Assembly (NCBI GenBank): GCA_015243575.1
Contig: CP042469.1
Span: forward strand, 2,012,929 to 2,076,928
From: Clostridiales bacterium
GTDB taxonomy: Bacteria; Bacillota; Clostridia; Peptostreptococcales; Anaerovoracaceae
DNA: 64,000 bases
Direction: 5' to 3'
Shown here: positions 59,012 through 64,000 of the stretch, in pieces
Numbering within the stretch: position 1 is the first letter of the stretch
How the letters are laid out: the number at the start of each line of letters is the position of its first letter
Translations under genes and position numbers: made by a program
Notes under the pieces: generated by a model
Seen by the model: only the letters and a program-made list of their open reading frames with translations
Told to the model about the DNA's origin: nothing
Databases searched by the model: none

Positions 59012-59051
59012 AAAACAAAAAACCCTATCGATATGATCAATCCTAGGGTTT
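59012..59051 (-). terminator. Terminator of the sigma/anti-sigma unit
   Basis: AAACCCTA pairs with TAGGGTTT; T-rich sequence follows on the minus strand. Confidence 0.8.
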
Positions 59052-59087
59052 CCTGTTCGTATTTCCTATTTCGCTATATGATTTTTA

Positions 59088-60188
59088 TCACAGTTTGAAC
59101 ACGGTGTCATTCAGAACGATACTGTCGATTCCTTCAGGATCAAGTAGTTCCCTCATCTTCATATTGATTACATACGCCTTTCCGTCGATCGACGTTCCCC
59201 AACCCAAGGAATCATCCTTTGTGAGAACAGTCCCATCCTTAAGATTTACAGACGAAATTTCAATGAGATCTCCATCGGAAGGATTCGGTGGTACCGAATC
59301 GTATTTTTTGATGTAATCACCGCTAATTTTAACGTTGAGTGCAATGGGAGATATGGATACCGAATCCACTCGTACTGTCTCGCCATTAACTACAATGTCT
59401 TTTCCAACTTTAAAGTTCTTAGAGACGTCATGATAATTCAATTTCCAGCTTAGAATCCATTCCCCCTCATGATCAGGAATCATTTCACCACTTTCCATAT
59501 CATAATATCTCAAATTCACAAATTTAAGTTCGATCTCTTTATCGTTGATATTACTGTTAGCTTCCATGGAAAGCAGCAGCGTCCCCTTATTATCACTGGG
59601 ATCATCATCCGGCAGCAAGTCGCAGCTGTATCCCATACCCGTAGCCCCTTCTACCTTAAGATATATCATATCGAACCCTGTCTGCGGATGCAAAACCTGC
59701 CCTTCCGGCACGGTTACATCAAGGAGGATATACATGTTGCTCGCATCGCCGATGGTCTGCACTGCTTCAATGGTAACACCTCCATTTTCATCTTTCACCC
59801 CTACATTCATCCCAGCACCGGAAAGATCCCCCTGATTTTCATCACTTATTTCGAAATAATTAGAAATTCTGCTGTCCCATTGAAATAGTTCCGCTGCAAA
59901 AGCCGTTGATGCAAACACGCACAAAGCAGCAAGTGATGCGAGGAGAATTCGTTTTCTTCTCCCGGGAAAACGCACCTTTTCATAATTTGAAGGGCGGCCA
60001 TTCACCGCTTCGGCCTTCATCCTTGTTTGAATCTTCGATAAGATTCTCTCCCGTTCCTCTTCAGATAGCTGATCCTGGAGCAGTTCGGATCCATCACTGA
60101 GATTGGTGGTTTCCATTTCGTGAATGTCCTCCAAGAGCTCATCAATTCGAATCGCCTTGTTTTTATCCATTCCCCCTGTATTATTCAT
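59088..60188 (-). CDS. Membrane anti-sigma factor, DUF4179 type
   Basis: A 366-residue single-pass protein. A cytoplasmic domain of about 75 residues precedes a TM helix at about 78-95 (ILLASLAALCVFASTAFAAEL). An external DUF4179 domain follows (YILLDVTVPEGQVL). Such proteins hold an ECF sigma factor at the membrane until a signal releases it. Overlaps the sigma gene by eight bases. Confidence 0.85.
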   Translation of the reverse strand: MNNTGGMDKNKAIRIDELLEDIHEMETTNLSDGSELLQDQLSEEERERILSKIQTRMKAEAVNGRPSNYEKVRFPGRRKRILLASLAALCVFASTAFAAELFQWDSRISNYFEISDENQGDLSGAGMNVGVKDENGGVTIEAVQTIGDASNMYILLDVTVPEGQVLHPQTGFDMIYLKVEGATGMGYSCDLLPDDDPSDNKGTLLLSMEANSNINDKEIELKFVNLRYYDMESGEMIPDHEGEWILSWKLNYHDVSKNFKVGKDIVVNGETVRVDSVSISPIALNVKISGDYIKKYDSVPPNPSDGDLIEISSVNLKDGTVLTKDDSLGWGTSIDGKAYVINMKMRELLDPEGIDSIVLNDTVFKL

Positions 60189-60747
60189 AACGAATTCCCC
60201 TTTCTGTCAATTCCAGACGTAATCGATCCTTTCCCCTGTACAAATGGTTTTCCACTGTTTTGGGGGTTAACCCCAGGCGAACAGCGATCTCCTTAATCTT
60301 AGCAAAATAAAAGTACCTAAGAATGAATACAGACCGCATGGGCTCCTCCATATGCTCAACCGTATCATGCACAATATTATCATTTAGCTTCCTTGCATAA
60401 TCCCCTTCAATATCCACCTCTGCCTGCAAAGCAACCTCCTCAATAGGAAGATGTTCTCCGGCTTTATTCATTGCTCTTCTCTTATCCAAAGCCTTATGCC
60501 TCGCAATTCCGTACAGATAACTTTTCAATGAATACCCTGCTCTTTTGTCAAACCTGTTTGCTGACTTCCAAAGCTCAACAAAACTGTCAGCCACAGCCTC
60601 CTCCACATCCTCAGAAGTGCAGTCAAACAATATGTTTTTACAGATTGTTCTGACGGGTCCGCCGTAAGCGTCAAGCGCCATACGCACCCCCTCTTCCGGG
60701 ATTTCTTTTAGATGACGCAGGATGATATCTTCATAAATCTCCTTCAT
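60181..60747 (-). CDS. ECF-type RNA polymerase sigma factor
   Basis: A 188-residue sigma-70-family protein. Region 2 spans about 20-85 (VEEAVADSFVELWKSANRFDKRAGYSLKSYLYGIARHKALD) and region 4 about 125-185 (RSVFILRYFYFAKIKEIAVRLGLTPKTVENHLYRGKDRL). It pairs with the downstream anti-sigma gene. AAGGAG lies seven bases before the ATG. No convincing autoregulated -35 was found upstream. Confidence 0.92.
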   Translation of the reverse strand: MKEIYEDIILRHLKEIPEEGVRMALDAYGGPVRTICKNILFDCTSEDVEEAVADSFVELWKSANRFDKRAGYSLKSYLYGIARHKALDKRRAMNKAGEHLPIEEVALQAEVDIEGDYARKLNDNIVHDTVEHMEEPMRSVFILRYFYFAKIKEIAVRLGLTPKTVENHLYRGKDRLRLELTERGIRYE

Positions 60748-60888
60748 TCCATAACTCCTTACCTTTATACCTGACCAGATACAGTCTATGTTTCCTGAAA
60801 AACGTCTTTCACTTAACTATTCGATCAATCATTCTGTTTTCACTCACTGAAAAGTAAAAAACACGGATGAGTTCCTTACTTTTTTTAA

Positions 60889-60921
60889 AAACAAATAAAA
60901 TGAGGATCCTTTGATCCTCAT
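60889..60921 (-). terminator. Terminator of the second GGDEF gene
   Basis: ATGAGGATC and GATCCTCAT pair perfectly; T-tract on the minus strand. Confidence 0.85.
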
Positions 60922-60923
60922 CT

Positions 60924-62075
60924 TCATCCGTATTTCTTTCTTCTCTTATTATGATACATCAGGCTGTCCACATAATGCATAAACTGATCAAAACTTTCAA
61001 AGTTTGAATCATAGAGTTCCGCGCCAATGCTGCAGTCAAGGACATACTCTTTATTGGAATTCTCGTTGTGCTTTCGAAAACTGTCTTTAATCCGATCCAC
61101 GGTCACATCAATTTTTTCTCTCGTATTGCAGTCTAAAATGATCAGAAATTCGTCTCCGCCGGTTCTGGCGATGATGTCGGTTTTCCGTAAAACACTTTTA
61201 ATAAGCTGAACTGTTGTTCTCAAAGCGTAATCTCCTTCGAAATGACCGTGCTCATCATTAATCCGCTTCAATTCATCGATATCCAGTACAATCAATCCGA
61301 AGGCTTCATACCGTTTCTGGCGTTTTCTTCTATTGATGCAGTACTCAAAGGTGCTTCTTGTCCATGCTCCGGTCAAGTCATCGATATGAACCATCCTTTG
61401 CTGTAGAAAGATATAGACAACAACAAGGGAATACGAAGCACTGCTCCACATGAGAAGCGCACCGTAGAAGTGCGCCTGAACAAACCCGCCGATCAAAGGG
61501 AGGATTCCGAACACCAGCATTGGGGTATACTCTTCCTTGACAATTTTCCCTCTATGCATACATACAAGGAGAAATGCATATGCGATATAAAAGTATACGA
61601 TGCTCACAGAAAGCACAAACAGAGGGCCTCGGTGATACACGTTGGTGCCATCTATGTAGAACACAAGGCCATAAACCGGAGATAAGACCGTTATGACAAA
61701 ATTTATGAAAACCGGGATCGTAAACAGATAATGGCTTCGATGCGTTAGCTTCCGATCCGGTATACACCAATTGGATATTAATAGATACCAAAAATACGTA
61801 AGAACAGGAGCAAGAGAATATAGGATCACATGGAGCGCTGTGGACAAGGGTGCTGCCCATACTGCCATGCTGCGGTTCAACACACAGGTTGCGGTCTCAA
61901 GAAGCAATTCAAATATGACAATCTGGCTTGTAATTAAAAAAACTTTGTTCAGGCGATCACTTCGGTCAAGCCTCCTAAAAGCGATTAAAACCACAATTCC
62001 AAGCATCGCAGCAGCCATCAGATTGTTGTCAATTCTCAAGTATTTTTCCATGCCCAGGATACCACCTAAAATCAT
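60924..62075 (-). CDS. Membrane diguanylate cyclase
   Basis: A 383-residue protein with seven or more TM helices in the first ~215 residues, then a GGDEF domain with the intact motif RTGGDEFLIIL. It should make c-di-GMP from two GTP. The membrane part is a sensor module I do not name. It has its own promoter and terminator. Together with the HD-GYP protein and the degenerate GGDEF protein it makes a c-di-GMP-rich region. Confidence 0.9.
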   Translation of the reverse strand: MILGGILGMEKYLRIDNNLMAAAMLGIVVLIAFRRLDRSDRLNKVFLITSQIVIFELLLETATCVLNRSMAVWAAPLSTALHVILYSLAPVLTYFWYLLISNWCIPDRKLTHRSHYLFTIPVFINFVITVLSPVYGLVFYIDGTNVYHRGPLFVLSVSIVYFYIAYAFLLVCMHRGKIVKEEYTPMLVFGILPLIGGFVQAHFYGALLMWSSASYSLVVVYIFLQQRMVHIDDLTGAWTRSTFEYCINRRKRQKRYEAFGLIVLDIDELKRINDEHGHFEGDYALRTTVQLIKSVLRKTDIIARTGGDEFLIILDCNTREKIDVTVDRIKDSFRKHNENSNKEYVLDCSIGAELYDSNFESFDQFMHYVDSLMYHNKRRKKYG

Positions 62076-62102
62076 ATTCCAACACGATTGTCAATTATAA
62101 AT

Positions 62103-62131
62103 ATTGTATCAACTTGATCGCATTTCGTCAA
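62103..62131 (-). promoter_or_regulatory. Promoter of the diguanylate cyclase gene
   Basis: Minus strand TTGACG, 17-base spacer, TACAAT. Confidence 0.7.
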
Positions 62132-62203
62132 TATTCTACCAACAATTGAATATAATTTGCCCAGGTGTCGAACGTTTTTCTTTTCCATGGATATCAAAAT
62201 TCT

Positions 62204-63421
62204 TTATTTCTTGCCTTTTGATACAAAACGACCTCTGAGTTTGTAATAACCGCCAAGAACCCCTGCAACAGGTTTGAAATAGAATGGCTCCATGGATTTT
62301 GACACATCCTTAAGATGCGCTCTGATGGGAATATTTTGAGGGCAATGCCGCTCACATTTTCCGCAATCCTTGCAAAGAGATGCATAGGACGGTTTTCCAC
62401 CGTCCATTCCAGCAAGCATTCCCATATACTGCATTCCTACCGTTTTGTCTTCATAAATGGACTTGTCATTGTAATAGCTGAAACAGACAGGAATGTTGAC
62501 ACCGGCAGGGCAGGGCATACAATAACCGCAGCCGGTACATCCTACTTTGAGCTTCTCATTCAGAGCCTTTTTGACTGCATCAATACACTCTTTCTGCTTT
62601 TCCGTAAGCGAACCGGGAACGGATGAATCGGCCACCCGCAAGTTTTCCGAAAGCTGGGCTTCCTCATTCATTCCCGATAGGAGAACGGTGACCTCCGGAT
62701 GGTTCCAGACCCAGCGCAATGCCCATTCTGCAGGAGTACCGCCAATACCGGAATTTTTCCAAATGGCATCGATATGCTCTGGCATCTGTGCTGCAAGCAG
62801 GCCTCCCCGCAGCGGTTCCATTACGGAAATTCCCAGACCTTTTGCAGCAGCATGCATCAAGCCTTCCCTGCCGGCTTGTGCATTTTCATCCATATAGTTA
62901 TATTGGATCTGGCAAAAATCCCAGGGGTAATCGTCCACAATATCCTTGAAATCGCGGCCCTCTCCATGGTAAGAGAAACCAATTCTCCGGATTCTCCCCT
63001 CCTGCTTTGCCTTCTCAAGAAAGCTCTCGATTCCAAGCCGTTTCATTCTGTCCCAACCCTCTTTACTGTTCAGCGAATGAACGAGATAGTAATCGATATA
63101 ATCCGTCTTCAGACGTTTCAACTGTGTTTCAAGAATGTTCTCCATATCCTTTACAGAGTGAACTAAAAGCGGCGGGATTTTGCTAGCAATCATCACCTTT
63201 TCCCGATATCCTCCCGCCAGAACATTGCCCAGCACCGTTTCGCTGCTTGGGTAAATATATGCCGTATCAAAATAATTTACACCGGCTTCTATGGCGGTAT
63301 AAATTTGCCGTTTGGTTCGCTCTTCATCGATTTTCCCATTCAATTTCGGGAATCTCATGCACCCGTATCCCAGTACAGAAATTCGATCTCCTGTTTTTCC
63401 CATTACTCTATATTGCATCAT
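62204..63421 (-). CDS. Aldo/keto reductase with C-terminal 4Fe-4S domain
   Basis: A 405-residue two-part protein. The aldo/keto reductase barrel (about 1-290) has YFDTAYIYPSSE, the Lys of IASKIPP and the His of YLVHSL. The C-terminal domain carries two Cys motifs (CTGCGYCMPCP and CKDCGKCERHCP). Such fused reductases are common in anaerobes; substrate unknown. MMQ start, AAAGGAG upstream. A TetR gene lies immediately before it and may regulate it. Confidence 0.9.
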   Translation of the reverse strand: MMQYRVMGKTGDRISVLGYGCMRFPKLNGKIDEERTKRQIYTAIEAGVNYFDTAYIYPSSETVLGNVLAGGYREKVMIASKIPPLLVHSVKDMENILETQLKRLKTDYIDYYLVHSLNSKEGWDRMKRLGIESFLEKAKQEGRIRRIGFSYHGEGRDFKDIVDDYPWDFCQIQYNYMDENAQAGREGLMHAAAKGLGISVMEPLRGGLLAAQMPEHIDAIWKNSGIGGTPAEWALRWVWNHPEVTVLLSGMNEEAQLSENLRVADSSVPGSLTEKQKECIDAVKKALNEKLKVGCTGCGYCMPCPAGVNIPVCFSYYNDKSIYEDKTVGMQYMGMLAGMDGGKPSYASLCKDCGKCERHCPQNIPIRAHLKDVSKSMEPFYFKPVAGVLGGYYKLRGRFVSKGKK

Positions 63422-63453
63422 AAACTCCTTTTCTATTGATCTTCAATGGATGA

Positions 63454-64000
63454 TTACGCCTTAGTCGAAAGGGGGGCACTGTTTCGAATCATATCCCAGA
63501 TCGCATCCGTTTCCATGCATAATCGTTCTTCGTTCAGGGGGATCCCTGTAAAATTATATAACTTTGCCAGTGAGAGCACCGCCCCTGACACCAGCGCAAG
63601 CAGCACTTCCATTGGCAAATCCTTTAGTGCATTTTCCTCTTGAGCTCTGCGAAACAAGCCTTTAATCGGTTCCATGATCTGCCCGCCATGTTCTTTTGTG
63701 GCCTGGGTAATCAATGGCGAATTTGCATACTGTTCCCCAAAGGACAGCTCCTCTGGGTGCTCAATAACATAACAAATAATACTTTTCAATGCCTCCCGAA
63801 AGCTCTCCCGTACCGATTGATCTTCTTTGCAGCATCTCATCATAGACTCAGTCATCCGCTGCTTCACATAGATGTAAAGTTCATTTATCAACTCTTCCTT
63901 GCAGGAAAAATAACGGTAGATTGTGCCTACGCCAATATTGGCCTTTTTGGCAATTTGGGACATGGGAGTCGCATGAAAACCCTGCTCTGCAATCAAAGAT
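63454..64000 (-). CDS. TetR/AcrR-family regulator, 5' end beyond the window
   Basis: The 3' part (more than 180 residues) of a TetR regulator. The helix-turn-helix PMSQIAKKANIGVGTIYRYF is at the start of the visible sequence, followed by an all-helical ligand domain. The frame continues past the right edge, so the true start is outside. It ends 32 bases before the aldo/keto reductase gene, on the same strand. Confidence 0.9.
   Translation of the reverse strand, partial: SLIAEQGFHATPMSQIAKKANIGVGTIYRYFSCKEELINELYIYVKQRMTESMMRCCKEDQSVRESFREALKSIICYVIEHPEELSFGEQYANSPLITQATKEHGGQIMEPIKGLFRRAQEENALKDLPMEVLLALVSGAVLSLAKLYNFTGIPLNEERLCMETDAIWDMIRNSAPLSTKA

Overview
The window looks like chromosomal DNA of a spore-forming, amino-acid-fermenting anaerobic Firmicute (Clostridia/Eubacteriales; my guess is the Anaerovorax/Aminipila neighbourhood). 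The signs are consistent AGGAGG ribosome sites, moderately AT-rich DNA, spore genes (an alpha/beta SASP, Coat_F-like proteins, a GH18 spore-type hydrolase), a four-subunit 2-oxoacid:ferredoxin oxidoreductase, a 4Fe-4S aldo/keto reductase, and clostridial-style sensor and c-di-GMP proteins. There is no rRNA, CRISPR array or prophage.

Layout. 1-3.8 kb: end of an unknown gene, a YprB-type exonuclease, a metallophosphoesterase and a lone proA. 3.8-7.4 kb: DUF3842, then a DUF4342 (UBA-like) membrane protein with a response regulator and histidine kinase behind six 11-bp operator repeats. 7.4-10.4 kb: DUF2325 protein behind two inverted repeats, a trans-sulfuration enzyme and Ada. 10.5-13.1 kb: an orphan small protein, tRNA-Arg with a mirror-image T-arm copy, AzlCD exporter and a glycine-rich protein. 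13.2-23 kb: an amino-acid/2-oxoacid block made of an FCD-type GntR regulator, gltS-like symporter, alanine-dehydrogenase-like enzyme, sigma-54 activator, acylating aldehyde dehydrogenase and korCDBA. 23.3-31.7 kb: HtrA, GH18, a CadC/CadA metal efflux pair, two SASP-like micro-proteins and a secreted beta-propeller protein. 31.9-39 kb: MFS and APC transporters, an ISLre2-type element next to a ycxB-like gene, and NhaC. 39.3-48.6 kb: spore-coat genes, a very large MCP, a two-component system with a CocE-type hydrolase, and a SASP. 48.6-54.7 kb: M23 peptidase, U32 peptidase, ABC-F protein and a six-tRNA operon (Met-Val-Asp-His-Gln-Cys). 54.7-64 kb: two GGDEF proteins (one degenerate), an HD-GYP protein, bcp, DUF1294, an ECF sigma/anti-sigma pair, an aldo/keto reductase and a TetR gene cut by the right edge.

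The central metabolic logic is amino acid in (GltS, APC permease), deamination (alanine-dehydrogenase-like), oxidation of 2-oxoacids to acyl-CoA (Kor) and disposal of reductant through an acyl-CoA-reducing aldehyde dehydrogenase. The sequence shows two regulatory inputs directly: a sigma-54 promoter with helically phased upstream repeats, and a tandem-duplicated translation start with an overlapping upstream ORF in front of korA. The most distinctive regulatory architecture elsewhere is the six-fold 11-bp repeat before the DUF4342 two-component operon.
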